From Actinotalea sp. JY-7876 (GTDB lineage: Bacteria; Actinomycetota; Actinomycetes; Actinomycetales; Cellulomonadaceae): 64,000 bases of DNA. Every line of letters begins with the position of its first letter. Within the stretch, counting starts at the first letter, position 1. This document shows positions 15,825 to 25,222 of the stretch, piece by piece. The notes beneath the pieces are model-generated. The model had not been told where the DNA came from. It was given only the letters and a program-made list of their open reading frames with translations, and did not search any database. Position numbers and translations under genes: made by a program. The stretch spans positions 1,860,001-1,924,000 of the forward strand of contig NZ_CP059493.1 of NCBI RefSeq assembly GCF_014042015.1, in the 5' to 3' direction.

Positions 15825-16770
15825 GCCCGGCACCGCCGCGACCCGGCGTCGCGCGACGCGCCCTGCGCCGACCCCCACGGAGCCGCACCGCCCTCGGCGC
15901 GGCCGCCGACGGGGCTCCTACGTCCCGTGGTGGTTCGCCGCCCCCGCGATCGTCCTCTTCCTGGCGCTGACCGTCCGCGCCAGCATCGAGGGCGTCTCCA
16001 TCTCCTTCACCGACTGGAACGGCCTCAGCCCGGAGCGCGAGTTCGTCGGGCTGGACAACTTCGTCTCGATCTTCACCGCGCCCGACGGGCTGGGGGCCGT
16101 CACCCGGACCTTCATCATCGCCTTCGCGCTGGTCGTCATCCAGAACGTGGCCGGCATGCTGCTCGCGCTGGCCCTGAACACGAAGATCAAGTCCCGGCTC
16201 GTCCTGCGGACCGTCTTCTTCGCCCCCGCGGTCCTCTCGCCCGTCGTGCTCGGGTACACGTTCAAGTACATCGTCGCGCCCGACGGGCCGGTCAACGAGG
16301 TCCTGGCGGTCGTGGGCGTCGACACGCCGCCCAACTGGCTCGGCACCCCGAGCCTCGGGCTGGCCGTGATCATCTTCGTGATCGCCTGGCAGTCCGTCGG
16401 CTCGACCATGGTGATCTACCTGGCGGGGCTGCAGGGCGTCCCGCCGGACGTCCTCGAGGCCGCGAGCCTCGACGGTGCAGGCCCCGTGCGCACCTTCTTC
16501 AGCGTCACCCTGCCGTACCTGTCCCACGCCGTGACGATCAACATGGTCCTGACCATGATCGCCGGTCTCCGCGTCTTCGACGAGGTGTACGTCCTGACCG
16601 GCGGGGGGCCCGCGAACCAGACCCAGACGATCTCCACCCTCCTGGTCCAGGAGGCGTTCAAGTTCGGCAACTACGGCTACGGCGCGGCCCTGGCCGTGGT
16701 CCTCAGCGTCGTCATCGCCGTCCTCACGGCCATCCAGTTCACCCTGCTCCGGAGGCAGCGAAGCGCATGA
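15817..16770 (+). CDS. Sugar ABC transporter permease (MalF type)
   Basis: A 317-residue inner-membrane permease with about six transmembrane helices (first at WWFAAPAIVLFLALTV). The cytoplasmic EAA loop EAASLDGAGPVRTFFSVTLPYL contacts the ATPase. The GTG at 15817 overlaps the ROK stop and is preferred over a GTG four codons upstream on spacing. It pairs with the next permease (ATGA overlap). No ATPase gene is present; such transporters usually share a genomic MsmK-type ATPase. Confidence 0.88.
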   Translation: MSEPGTAATRRRATRPAPTPTEPHRPRRGRRRGSYVPWWFAAPAIVLFLALTVRASIEGVSISFTDWNGLSPEREFVGLDNFVSIFTAPDGLGAVTRTFIIAFALVVIQNVAGMLLALALNTKIKSRLVLRTVFFAPAVLSPVVLGYTFKYIVAPDGPVNEVLAVVGVDTPPNWLGTPSLGLAVIIFVIAWQSVGSTMVIYLAGLQGVPPDVLEAASLDGAGPVRTFFSVTLPYLSHAVTINMVLTMIAGLRVFDEVYVLTGGGPANQTQTISTLLVQEAFKFGNYGYGAALAVVLSVVIAVLTAIQFTLLRRQRSA

Positions 16771-17591
16771 GATCCCGCTACACGTTCCGCACCGGCGTCC
16801 TCGAGGCCGTCATGATCGTGGTCGCGCTGCTCTTCGCGGTGCCGTTCTACCTCCTGGTCAACGTGGCGTTCCGGCAGGAGGGGACCACGAGCTCCGCGCT
16901 CGAGCCCAGCGTCCCGCCATCGTTCGACGGCGTCGTCACGGCGTGGGTCGACGGCGGCCTCGCCAAGGCCCTGGTGACCAGCATCCTCGTCACCGTCGTG
17001 AGCAGCGTGATCGTCATCGCCGTCTCGGCGATGGCGAGCTACTACCTCGTGCGCGGCACCGGCTGGTTCTCTAGCGCCTGGTCCGTCGTCTTCCTCGGCG
17101 GCCTCATGCTCCCGCTCCAGCTCGCCGCCCTGCCCCTCTACACGATGATCCGCGACCTGGGACTGATCGGGTCGCCGTGGGGCCTCGTCGTCGTCTACTC
17201 CTCGATCTACCTGCCCTTCTCCATCTTCCTGTACACGCTCTTCCTGCGGGCGCTGCCCGGCGAGTTCGAGGAGTCGGCGCAGATCGAGGGCTGCGGCCCC
17301 TTCCAGACCTTCCGGTACGTGGTCTTCCCGCTGCTGCGGCCGATCACCCTCACCATCGCGATCCTCAACGGCATCGCCATGTACAACGACTTCTTCACCC
17401 CCCTGCTCTACCTGGCCGGCAGCGGGGAGCAGACCGTGACGGTCGCGATCACGTCCTTCGTGGGCGAGTACGTCACGGAGTGGCAGGTCGTGTTCTCCGG
17501 CCTGCTCCTCGCCTCCATCCCCGTCCTGATCGCCTTCGCGCTGCTGCAGAAGCAGGTCATCGGCGGGTTCGCGGGCGGGCTCAAGGGCTAG
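16767..17591 (+). CDS. Sugar ABC transporter permease (MalG type)
   Basis: A 274-residue partner permease with six predicted helices, the EAA loop EFEESAQIEGCGPFQTFRYVVFPLLRP, and the characteristic C-terminus LLQKQVIGGFAGGLKG. The ATG overlaps the stop of the MalF-type gene. Its intact C-terminus is a useful comparison for the degraded permease remnant at 10290-10512. Confidence 0.88.
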   Translation: MRSRYTFRTGVLEAVMIVVALLFAVPFYLLVNVAFRQEGTTSSALEPSVPPSFDGVVTAWVDGGLAKALVTSILVTVVSSVIVIAVSAMASYYLVRGTGWFSSAWSVVFLGGLMLPLQLAALPLYTMIRDLGLIGSPWGLVVVYSSIYLPFSIFLYTLFLRALPGEFEESAQIEGCGPFQTFRYVVFPLLRPITLTIAILNGIAMYNDFFTPLLYLAGSGEQTVTVAITSFVGEYVTEWQVVFSGLLLASIPVLIAFALLQKQVIGGFAGGLKG

Positions 17592-17651
17592 GACCTCGCA
17601 TCCCCCCGCCCGGGCAGAACGTGACGCACGGGGACGGCAGAGCGACCGCGA

Positions 17652-17665
17652 CCACCGGACGGTGG
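17652..17665. other. Short hairpin between permease and binding-protein genes
   Basis: CCACCG-ga-CGGTGG, a perfect 6-bp stem in the 100-base gap before the binding-protein gene. Hairpins at such positions can protect or process operon mRNA so that the binding protein is made in excess; that role is inferred here. Confidence 0.3.
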
Positions 17666-17691
17666 CGCGGAGACAACGAAAGGACACTGCA

Positions 17692-18987
17692 ATGGAGCAC
17701 CGCAGGCTGGCCCCGCTCGTCGTGGCCGCACTGGCACTGATGTCCCTGACGGCGTGCAGCTCGGCCGCGGAGGAGCCCGAGGCACCGGAGACCGGCGGCG
17801 GGTCCGAGGGCGGCGAGGTCAGCGGCGAGCTGTCCTTCCTCTCGCCGTGGACCAAGGTGCAGACCGAGCCCCTGATCGCCGCGTTCGAGGAGTCGCACGA
17901 GGGCACGACCGTCAACGTCACGTACGTCGCGGGCAACGAGAACGCGCAGCAGCTGCTCTCGACGCAGCTGTCCGCCGGCAACGCCCCCGACGTGCTCTAC
18001 CTCAACCCGGGGGCCGGCTCGCCGACCTCGGTGGGCGTCCTGGCCGAGAACGGCTATCTCGCCGACCTCTCCGACGCCCCGTGGGCGGACCAGCTCGAGG
18101 AGCCGTACCGGTCCTTCCTCAGCTACGAGGACAAGGTCTACGGCTTCCCCTCCACGGCCTTCGGCATCGGCGCCATCTACAACCAGACGGCGATGGAGGC
18201 GGCGGGCCTGACGCCGCCGACCACCTGGAGCGAGGTGCTCGACTTCTGCGCCGACGCCCAGGACGCCGGCCTGCCGGCCTACGTGCTCGGCGCGAACATG
18301 GCGTGGATCTCGCAGCTGATCCCGTACGCGCTCGCCTCGACGCTGGTCGACAGCAAGGACCCCGAGTTCGAGGCCGGCGTGGGCACGGAGAACGACTTCA
18401 CGGACAGCGAGTGGGTCACGGTCATGGAGAAGTACGGCGAGATGATCGACGCCGGCTGCTTCCAGCAGAACCCGACCGGCACGGACGGTCCGGCGTCCTA
18501 CGTCATGCTCGGCAAGGGCGAGGCCCTCGCGGCGGTCCAGGTCGGCGCGCTTCTCTCGGAGATCCAGAAGAACGCCGAGGAGGGCACGGTCTTCGAGATG
18601 GTCCCCCTGCCCGCGACGGACGACCCCGACGAGACGACGCTCCCCGCGTCGCTCAGCTCCACCATGGGCGTCAACGCCGACGCGAAGAACCCCGAGCTCG
18701 CCATGGCGTTCGTGAACTGGATGAGCGAGGTCGAGCAGCTCTCGATGCTGGCCGAGCTGCAGGCCGGCGCGGTGCCGACCATCGGCGCGGAGAACTTCGA
18801 GGCGCCCGTCGAGGTGGCGGTCTTCCAGCAGTTCCAGGCCGAGGGCCGCACCACGCCGGCGCCCGACGTGTCGTGGCCCAACCCCGAGGTCCAGGCAGCC
18901 CTCCAGGCGGGCGCGCAGGGGATGCTCGTTGGCTCGTCGACCGCTGAGTCGGTGACCGCCGACATGCAGGCGGCGGCGCAGAAGTAG
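17692..18987 (+). CDS. Sugar ABC transporter substrate-binding lipoprotein
   Basis: A 431-residue family 1 solute-binding protein with signal peptide and lipobox LTAC near residue 20, then an acidic, glycine-rich linker before LSFLSPWTKVQTEPLIAAFEE. It is anchored outside the membrane and delivers the sugar to the two permeases encoded just upstream. The ATG at 17692 has a GAAAGGA site eight bases upstream. The ligand is unknown; the following GH78-like and GH20 genes point to a rhamnose- or hexosamine-containing oligosaccharide. Confidence 0.88.
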   Translation: MEHRRLAPLVVAALALMSLTACSSAAEEPEAPETGGGSEGGEVSGELSFLSPWTKVQTEPLIAAFEESHEGTTVNVTYVAGNENAQQLLSTQLSAGNAPDVLYLNPGAGSPTSVGVLAENGYLADLSDAPWADQLEEPYRSFLSYEDKVYGFPSTAFGIGAIYNQTAMEAAGLTPPTTWSEVLDFCADAQDAGLPAYVLGANMAWISQLIPYALASTLVDSKDPEFEAGVGTENDFTDSEWVTVMEKYGEMIDAGCFQQNPTGTDGPASYVMLGKGEALAAVQVGALLSEIQKNAEEGTVFEMVPLPATDDPDETTLPASLSSTMGVNADAKNPELAMAFVNWMSEVEQLSMLAELQAGAVPTIGAENFEAPVEVAVFQQFQAEGRTTPAPDVSWPNPEVQAALQAGAQGMLVGSSTAESVTADMQAAAQK

Positions 18988-19089
18988 CCGCGGAAGCAGG
19001 CCGGGCCGGTGGGCGTCGCACGCGTGGCGCCCACCGGACGACCCTGCCGCGGCGACCGCCGCGGCGCACCAGCGAGGAGAGGTTCGGCG

Positions 19090-21300
19090 ATGGCGTTCAC
19101 CCAGGAGCTCGGCGAGTGGATCACCGAGGCCCGCCACCACGAGGACGGCACGGGCCTGCCGGTCCTGGGGACCGTCGTCGAGATCGGCGACGACGTCGTC
19201 GCGGCGCACCTCGCGGTCGCGTGCCTCGGCGTCTTCCGGGCGCGGGTCAACGGCGAGGACGTCGGCGACGCGGCGCTCCAGCCGGGGTACACCGACTACC
19301 GGCGCCGCGTCGAGGTGGTCGAGCACGACGTCCTGGCTCACCTGCGGCCGGGGGCGAACACCGTGCGGCTCGACCTCGCCGGCGGCATGTACCGCTCCGT
19401 GCGCACGGACGACCGGTGGACGAAGGTCGAGCAGGACCTCGGCGACGTCGCCGCGGCTGCGCAGCTCCGCCTCGTGCACGCCGACGGCAGCCGCAGGACC
19501 GTCACGACCGACGCGACCTGGGGCGCGGTGCCCGGTGCGACGACTGTCTCGAACTGGGTAGGCGGCGAGGACTACGACGCCGCCCTCGAGCCCGACGACT
19601 CCCCCGCGGGCATCCGCGCGTGGCAGTCCGCCGTGCCCGCCCGGGTTCCCGACGGCGTGGTGGCCGTCGCGCAGCGCAGCCTGCCCGTGCGGGTCGTCGA
19701 GCACGTGCCCGCTGTCGCCGTCACCGAACCCGCGCCCGGGACGTACGTGGTCGACTTCGGCGTCAACGTCGCGGGGTGGCCGAGCCTGTCCCTGCCCGCG
19801 GCCGCCGAGGTCCGGCTCCGGCCCGCCGAGCTCCTGCTCCCCGACGGCTCCGTCGACGTGCGCACGCAGGGGTGGGGGCCCGTCTACCACCGCGTGCGCA
19901 CGGCGGCCGAGCCCGCGACCTGGCGACCGCTCGGCATGTACAACGGCCTGCGCTACCTCGAGGTCACGGGTCTGGCGCAGGCTCCGAAGCCGCAGGACGT
20001 CAGCGTGCTGGTCCTGGCGGCCGACGCGCCGGCCTCGGGCTCGCTGAGCACCTCCAACGCGCAGATCGACGCGATCGAGCGGATCACGCGCCGGGCGATC
20101 CGCTCGAACATGTTCTCGGTGATGACCGACTGCCCGCAGCGCGAGAAGCTGGGGTACATCGAGCAGGTGCACCTGGTCTTCGACGTGCTGGTCCGGACCT
20201 ACGCCGTGCGCCCGATCCTCGACCACACCGTCGACCTCGTCGTCGAGGCGCAGCGCCCGGACGGCAGCATCGGCCTCTACGTCCCCGAGTGGCACGAGTT
20301 CCCCGACCCGTGGCGCGGCGACCCGAACTGGGGCGGCGCCGTCGTGCTCCTGCCCTGGGCCCTGCACCGCGAGTTCGGTGACACCGAGGTGCTCCACCGG
20401 GCGTTCGGGGCGATGGACGCGTACCTGGAGTACCTGTGGTCGGCCACCGTCGACGGGCTCCTCCTGGAAGGGCTCGGCGACTTCAACGGTGCGTCGGTCA
20501 AGAAGTTCCGCTACGTGCCCCTGGTCTCCACCGCGACGCTGGTCAAGCTGCTCACCGTCGCGGCCCAGGTCGCCGACGTGGTGGACCGGCCGGAACGCGC
20601 CGGGCTCTGGCGCGAGCGGGCCGCGACGGGGGCTGCGCGGTTCCACGCCGAGTTCGCCCGCGCGGACGGTGGCTTCGGTGAGGGCTCGATCGCGGAGGAG
20701 ATCCTCGTGCTCGACGCCGGCCTCGTCACCGAGGCGGAGCACGACGCGCTGCTCGACCGCATCGAGCGGCGCATCGTGGCCGACGGCTACTACCTCGACG
20801 TCGGCGAGGTCGCGATGGCGGCGCTGGTCCGGCACCTGGGGGCGGGCGGGCGGCACGAGACGCTGTTCGCCACGACGCAGGTCTCCGACCGGCCCAGCTA
20901 TGGGTACATGCTCAAGCACGGCGCCACCAGCCTCACCGAGACCTGGGACGGGCCGACCTTCGGGTTCAGCCAGAACCACTTCATGAACGGCGCGATCGTG
21001 TCCTGGCTGTCCGAGCACGTGGTGGGGATCCGTCGCGACGGCGACGAGCCGGGCTTCACCCGGGCCCTCATCCAGCCCGCGCCCTGCGGCGACCTCCGGC
21101 ACGCGTCCGGGCACTACGACTCGCCCGCGGGGACCATCCGGGCCGCCTGGCGGGTCACCGACGGGGCGATCACGGTCAGCGGTGAGCTGCCGCCGGGGCT
21201 GCCCGGCCGCGTCGTGATGCCGTCCGGGGCCGCGCACGACCTCGGGGCCGGGAAGTTCGCCGTCGCGGAGCCGTACCCCACCGGGAGCGTGACGCGATGA
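19090..21300 (+). CDS. GH78-like alpha-L-rhamnosidase
   Basis: A 736-residue cytoplasmic enzyme. N-terminal beta-sandwich domains (residues about 1-330) include YTDYRRRVEVVEHDV, and the catalytic (alpha/alpha)6 barrel begins around RSNMFSVMTDCPQREKLGYIEQ, the REKLG variant of the GH78 catalytic-region motif (DCPQRDERLGW in other members). SFGFSQNHF-like sequence (FGFSQNHFMNGAIVSWLSEHVVGI) marks the barrel end. The family removes terminal alpha-L-rhamnose. The start follows GAGGAGAGG, and the stop overlaps the GH20 gene. Confidence 0.72.
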   Translation: MAFTQELGEWITEARHHEDGTGLPVLGTVVEIGDDVVAAHLAVACLGVFRARVNGEDVGDAALQPGYTDYRRRVEVVEHDVLAHLRPGANTVRLDLAGGMYRSVRTDDRWTKVEQDLGDVAAAAQLRLVHADGSRRTVTTDATWGAVPGATTVSNWVGGEDYDAALEPDDSPAGIRAWQSAVPARVPDGVVAVAQRSLPVRVVEHVPAVAVTEPAPGTYVVDFGVNVAGWPSLSLPAAAEVRLRPAELLLPDGSVDVRTQGWGPVYHRVRTAAEPATWRPLGMYNGLRYLEVTGLAQAPKPQDVSVLVLAADAPASGSLSTSNAQIDAIERITRRAIRSNMFSVMTDCPQREKLGYIEQVHLVFDVLVRTYAVRPILDHTVDLVVEAQRPDGSIGLYVPEWHEFPDPWRGDPNWGGAVVLLPWALHREFGDTEVLHRAFGAMDAYLEYLWSATVDGLLLEGLGDFNGASVKKFRYVPLVSTATLVKLLTVAAQVADVVDRPERAGLWRERAATGAARFHAEFARADGGFGEGSIAEEILVLDAGLVTEAEHDALLDRIERRIVADGYYLDVGEVAMAALVRHLGAGGRHETLFATTQVSDRPSYGYMLKHGATSLTETWDGPTFGFSQNHFMNGAIVSWLSEHVVGIRRDGDEPGFTRALIQPAPCGDLRHASGHYDSPAGTIRAAWRVTDGAITVSGELPPGLPGRVVMPSGAAHDLGAGKFAVAEPYPTGSVTR

Positions 21301-22883
21301 GCCTGGTCCCGTGGCCGACCCGCGTCGAGCCGGCGCCGGGGCGGCTCGAGGTCGCCGCCCTGTCTCCCGACGCCTCCTGGGACGAGCACTGGTCCGGACG
21401 GTGCGCGGACCTGCCCGCCCTCGCCGACCTGCCCCTGCGGGGCGACGGCCTCCCGCTCCGGCTGGTCCCCCGCGAGTCCGGCACGACCGACGGGCTCCCG
21501 GCGCTGCCCCCGCTGGGGCCGGACGGCGAGGTCGCCGACGAGCGGTACCGGCTGCGGGTGGACCGCACCGGCGTCGAGGTGCACGCGGCCGGACCCGAGG
21601 GAGCCTTCCGGGCGCTGACCACCCTGCGGCAGCTGCTCGCCGCGGCCGGCGGCGTCGACGGCATCGCCCGCCCGGACGTCGCCGAGATCCAGGACGGGCC
21701 TCGCTACGGCTGGCGCGGGCTGTCGCTCGACGTCGTGCGCACGTTCTTCACCGTGGCCGAGGTGATGGCGGTCATCGACCTCATGACGCTCTACAAGCTC
21801 AACGTGCTGCACCTGCACCTGACCGACGACCAGGGCTGGCGCCTCGAGGTGCCCGGCCGCCCCGAGCTGACGCGGACGAGCGCCGGCACGGCCTACGCGG
21901 GCCGCCCGGGCGGCTTCTACTCCACGGCGGAGCTGCGCGAGATCGTCCGGTACGCGGCCGACCGGTTCGTGCGCGTGGTGCCGGAGGTCGACATCCCCGG
22001 GCACAGCGGCGCCGTCCTGCGGGCCTACCCCCACCTGGGGCGCGGCCACGGCGAGCCGGGCGGGTACGCCTCCCACCTGCACCTCGACCACCGGCAGCCG
22101 GAGACGTTCGTCTTCCTCCAGCAGGTCGTCGATACCCTGGTCGACCTGACCCCGGGCCCGTACCTCCACCTCGGTGGGGACGAGGCCTTCGGGATGGGCG
22201 CCGAAGAGTACGCCACGTTCTGGTCGCGCTTCACCGCCGAGGTCGACCTCCGAGGGCGGCGCCTGGTCGGCTGGCAGGAGCTGTCGCGGGGCGGCCTCGG
22301 GGGCGACCCGCTGCTGCAGCACTGGCGCGACAGCTCCCGGACCGATGCCGAGGGCACGGCCGAGATGCGCCGCGCGCTCGGGCTCCCGGACGCGGCGCAG
22401 CTCGCCCTGCTCGTCGCCGCCGGGCGGGCCGACGTCGACCGCATGCGGCGGGACGGCAACCGGGTGATCGTCTCGCCCGCCACGGTCGCGTACCTCGACC
22501 GGCCGTACGCCGACGTGTCCACGGACCCGGAGGATGTCGCCCTGCGCGACGCCCTCGGCCTGCGCCTGTACGAGCCGATGACCGTCGAGGAGTACTACGC
22601 GTGGGACCCGGCGACGGTCGTGCCGGACCTGCCCGCCGACCAGGTCGTCGGCGTGGAGGCGGCCATGTGGACCGAGACCGTCGCCTCCGTGGCGGAGCTG
22701 CAGTTCATGCTGCTCCCCCGCCTCGCCGGGGTCGCCGAGAAGGCGTGGTCGACCGCGCCGCGCCCCTGGCAGGACTTCCGTGGGCGCCTGGCCGGGCAGG
22801 TGCCGCTGTGGGAGGCGCAGGGATGGCGCTACTTCCGGGCGGCCTCGGTGTGGCCCGACCCGCCCGTCGGACCCGCTCGATGA
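21297..22883 (+). CDS. GH20 beta-N-acetylhexosaminidase
   Basis: A 528-residue GH20 enzyme. An N-terminal GH20b-like domain (about residues 1-130) precedes the TIM barrel, with YKLNVLHLHLTDDQGWRLEV, VPEVDIPGHSGAV and the catalytic aspartate-glutamate pair in HLGGDEAFGM near residue 298. It would release terminal GlcNAc or GalNAc. No signal peptide is seen, so it fits hydrolysis after import. It is coupled by ATGA to the GH78-like gene. Confidence 0.85.
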   Translation: MSLVPWPTRVEPAPGRLEVAALSPDASWDEHWSGRCADLPALADLPLRGDGLPLRLVPRESGTTDGLPALPPLGPDGEVADERYRLRVDRTGVEVHAAGPEGAFRALTTLRQLLAAAGGVDGIARPDVAEIQDGPRYGWRGLSLDVVRTFFTVAEVMAVIDLMTLYKLNVLHLHLTDDQGWRLEVPGRPELTRTSAGTAYAGRPGGFYSTAELREIVRYAADRFVRVVPEVDIPGHSGAVLRAYPHLGRGHGEPGGYASHLHLDHRQPETFVFLQQVVDTLVDLTPGPYLHLGGDEAFGMGAEEYATFWSRFTAEVDLRGRRLVGWQELSRGGLGGDPLLQHWRDSSRTDAEGTAEMRRALGLPDAAQLALLVAAGRADVDRMRRDGNRVIVSPATVAYLDRPYADVSTDPEDVALRDALGLRLYEPMTVEEYYAWDPATVVPDLPADQVVGVEAAMWTETVASVAELQFMLLPRLAGVAEKAWSTAPRPWQDFRGRLAGQVPLWEAQGWRYFRAASVWPDPPVGPAR

Positions 22884-22956
22884 ACTTCGCGCCGAGGAAC
22901 GGGACCGTGACCCTGCCGAGCGCACCGTCACCCGCCGCAGCACCACGAGGAGCCGC

Positions 22957-24405
22957 ATGACCACCGCACCGCTCGACGAGCTCGTCCCGTTCCGCCGGCG
23001 TCGGCCCCGCATCGGCCTCGTGTCCGGCGGTCTCGGCACCTACTGGCCGCAGTTCCCGGGACTGCTCCCCCAGCTGCAGCAGTCCGCCCGGTACGTCGCC
23101 GAGCGCTTCGAGGGCCTCGACGTCGACGTCGTCGACGCGGGGTTCGTCTCCGACGCGCAGGAGGGCGCGGCCGCGGCCGAGACGCTCCGCGTGGCGGACT
23201 GCGACCTGATCGTCCTCTTCCTCACCACCTACCTCACGTCCTCGATGGTGCTGCCGGTCGCCCAGCGCAGCGGTGCGCCGGTGCTGGTCATCGACCTGCA
23301 GCCGACCGAGGCCATGGACCACGCGACCTTCGACACCGGGCAGTGGCTGGCCTACTGCAGCCAGTGCTCGGTGCCCGAGGTCGGCAACGTCTTCCGGCGG
23401 GCGGGGATCGAATTCCGCTCCGTGTCCGGCCACCTGCGCAGCGAGCGCGCGTGGACCCGCATCGACCGCTGGGTCCGCGCGGCCGGCGTCCGCGCGCGCC
23501 TGCGCACCGCGCGCCACGGCCTGCTCGGCCACCTCTACCCCGGGATGCTCGACGTCGCGACCGACCTCACGCTCCTGCCCACCCAGCTCGGCTCGCACGT
23601 CGAGGTGCTCGAGATCGACGACCTGCGGGTGCGGGTCGCGCAGGTGCGCGACGACGAGCTCGCGGCGCGCCTCCGGCTGGCCCACGAGCTGTTCGAGCTG
23701 GACGCCTCCGTCGACCCGGTGGATCTGGAGTGGGCGGCACGGGTCTCCGTCGGGCTCGACCGGCTGGTCGCCGACTTCGACCTCGACTCCCTGGCCTACT
23801 ACCACCGGGGCCTCGAGGGCGAGCAGCACGAGCGGCTCGGCGCCGGCATGATCCTCGGCGCCTCGCTCCTGACCGCGCGCGGCATCCCCGCCGCCGGGGA
23901 GTACGAGCTGCGCACCAGCGTCGCCATGCTCGCGACCCAGGCGCTCGGCGCGGGCGGGTCGTTCACCGAGATCCAGGCGCTCAACTTCCACGACGACGTC
24001 GTCGAGATGGGGCACGACGGGCCGGCGCACCTGGCCGTGAGCGCGCAGCAGCCGCTGCTGCGCGGGCTCGGGGTCTTCCACGGCAAGCGGGGCTGGGGCG
24101 TGTCGGTCGAGTTCGACGTCCGACCGGGTCCGGTGACGACAGTCGGCCTGGGCCAGGAGCGCGACGGCCGGCTCACCTTCCTCACGAGCGAGGGCGAGGT
24201 CGTGCCGGGCCCGCTGCTGGCGATCGGGAACACGACGTCGCGCGTGGCCTTCGGGTGCGACCCCGGCGAGTGGGTCGACGCGTGGAGCGCCTCCGGCGTC
24301 GGGCACCACTGGGCGCTCGCGCTCGGTCACCGGTCGGCCGACGTTGCCGCCGTGGCGAGCCTCCTGGGCGTCGAGCACCGCCACGTGAGCGGCGGCGCGC
24401 ACTGA
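22957..24405 (+). CDS. L-arabinose/L-fucose isomerase-like protein
   Basis: A 482-residue protein with the layout of the fucose/arabinose isomerase superfamily: an N-terminal domain starting RIGLVSGGLGTYWPQFPG, a middle domain with LLGHLYPGMLDVATD, and a C-terminal beta domain. EVLEIDDL and FTEIQALNFHDDVVEMGHDGP include candidate metal ligands. The ATG at 22957 follows GAGGAG. It probably interconverts an aldose and ketose, or epimerises a sugar, released by the upstream hydrolases; the exact substrate cannot be read from sequence. Confidence 0.65.
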   Translation: MTTAPLDELVPFRRRRPRIGLVSGGLGTYWPQFPGLLPQLQQSARYVAERFEGLDVDVVDAGFVSDAQEGAAAAETLRVADCDLIVLFLTTYLTSSMVLPVAQRSGAPVLVIDLQPTEAMDHATFDTGQWLAYCSQCSVPEVGNVFRRAGIEFRSVSGHLRSERAWTRIDRWVRAAGVRARLRTARHGLLGHLYPGMLDVATDLTLLPTQLGSHVEVLEIDDLRVRVAQVRDDELAARLRLAHELFELDASVDPVDLEWAARVSVGLDRLVADFDLDSLAYYHRGLEGEQHERLGAGMILGASLLTARGIPAAGEYELRTSVAMLATQALGAGGSFTEIQALNFHDDVVEMGHDGPAHLAVSAQQPLLRGLGVFHGKRGWGVSVEFDVRPGPVTTVGLGQERDGRLTFLTSEGEVVPGPLLAIGNTTSRVAFGCDPGEWVDAWSASGVGHHWALALGHRSADVAAVASLLGVEHRHVSGGAH

Positions 24406-24490
24406 TGCGGGGGCCGGTTCGTCCTGCGGGGCGCCCGCTAGTGTCGTGCTCACCAGCCCGCACAGCCACCGAGACAGGACGTGCCCGGCG

Positions 24491-25171
24491 ATGAGCTCCC
24501 TCACCCCTCTCCCGCAGGTGGCCCGCGTGGCGGACACCGTCTACGCCACGCTGCGCGGCGCCATCCTCGAGGGCGGCCTCGCCCCCGGGAGCCGGCTCAG
24601 CGTGCCCCAGCTCGCCCAGCAGCTCGCGGTGAGCCGGAGCCCCGTGCGCGAGGCGGTCCAGCGCCTCGTGCAGGACGGTCTGGCGACCGAGGAGCCGCAC
24701 CGCGGCGCGGTCGTCGCCGTGCTGGACCCGTCCGAGCTGCTGCCGCTCTACGAGGTGCGCGAGGTGCTCGAGGGACTGTCCGCGCGTCTCGCGGCCGAGC
24801 GCGGCACCCCCGAGGAGATCGAGACCCTGCGCGAGGCGTACGACCGCCACGCGGAGGCGCTCGCCGGGGGCGCCTCGGACCAGCACGTCCCGCTCGACCT
24901 CGCGTTCCACGCCGCGCTGCGGGCGGCGGCGCACAACAGCGAGCTCCATACGTCGCTCGACCGGGTCCAGGGCAAGATCGCGGTCGCCATGCTCGGCGGC
25001 GACCCGGCGAACTGGTCGCATCAGGCGATCAAGGAGCACCACGCCATCCTGCAGGCGGTCGTCGACCGGCGACCGGACGAGGCGGAGCAGGCGGCGCGGG
25101 CGCACATCGTGCGTATCCGGCACGACATCGCAGCCCGGTTCGCCGTCCCGGACCGTCCGGCCGGGACCTAG
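24491..25171 (+). CDS. GntR-family regulator, FadR/FCD subfamily
   Basis: A 226-residue regulator. The N-terminal winged helix reads LRGAILEGGLAPGSRLSVPQLAQQLAVSRSPVREAVQRL, and the C-terminal all-helical FCD domain (from about residue 85) has the ligand/metal histidines expected in DLAFHAAL and HHAIL. FCD members usually sense carboxylic acids such as sugar acids or hydroxy acids. It lies beside the convergent dehydrogenase/larA operon, so it is a good candidate to bind the palindrome at 27655-27669. Confidence 0.82.
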   Translation: MSSLTPLPQVARVADTVYATLRGAILEGGLAPGSRLSVPQLAQQLAVSRSPVREAVQRLVQDGLATEEPHRGAVVAVLDPSELLPLYEVREVLEGLSARLAAERGTPEEIETLREAYDRHAEALAGGASDQHVPLDLAFHAALRAAAHNSELHTSLDRVQGKIAVAMLGGDPANWSHQAIKEHHAILQAVVDRRPDEAEQAARAHIVRIRHDIAARFAVPDRPAGT

Positions 25172-25174
25172 GCC

Positions 25175-25208
25175 GGTCGGCGCGGGTCGGACCGACGCCG
25201 CGCCGACC
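25175..25208. terminator. Bidirectional terminator-like hairpin
   Basis: A perfect 11-bp stem, GGTCGGCGCGG (25175-25185) with CCGCGCCGACC (25198-25208), encloses a 12-base loop that can itself fold (GTCGG/CCGAC). It lies in the 51-base gap between the convergent gntR-type and dehydrogenase genes. There is no U tract, as is common for terminators in high-GC actinobacteria. Confidence 0.6.
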
Positions 25209-25222
25209 GACGACGGACGAGC

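Noticed and set aside
17581-21237. A 1218-codon open frame on the minus strand
   Set aside because: It is the antisense shadow of the binding-protein and GH78-like genes; at this GC content long empty frames are expected, and its translation is repetitive and rich in V, R, D and G without any domain.
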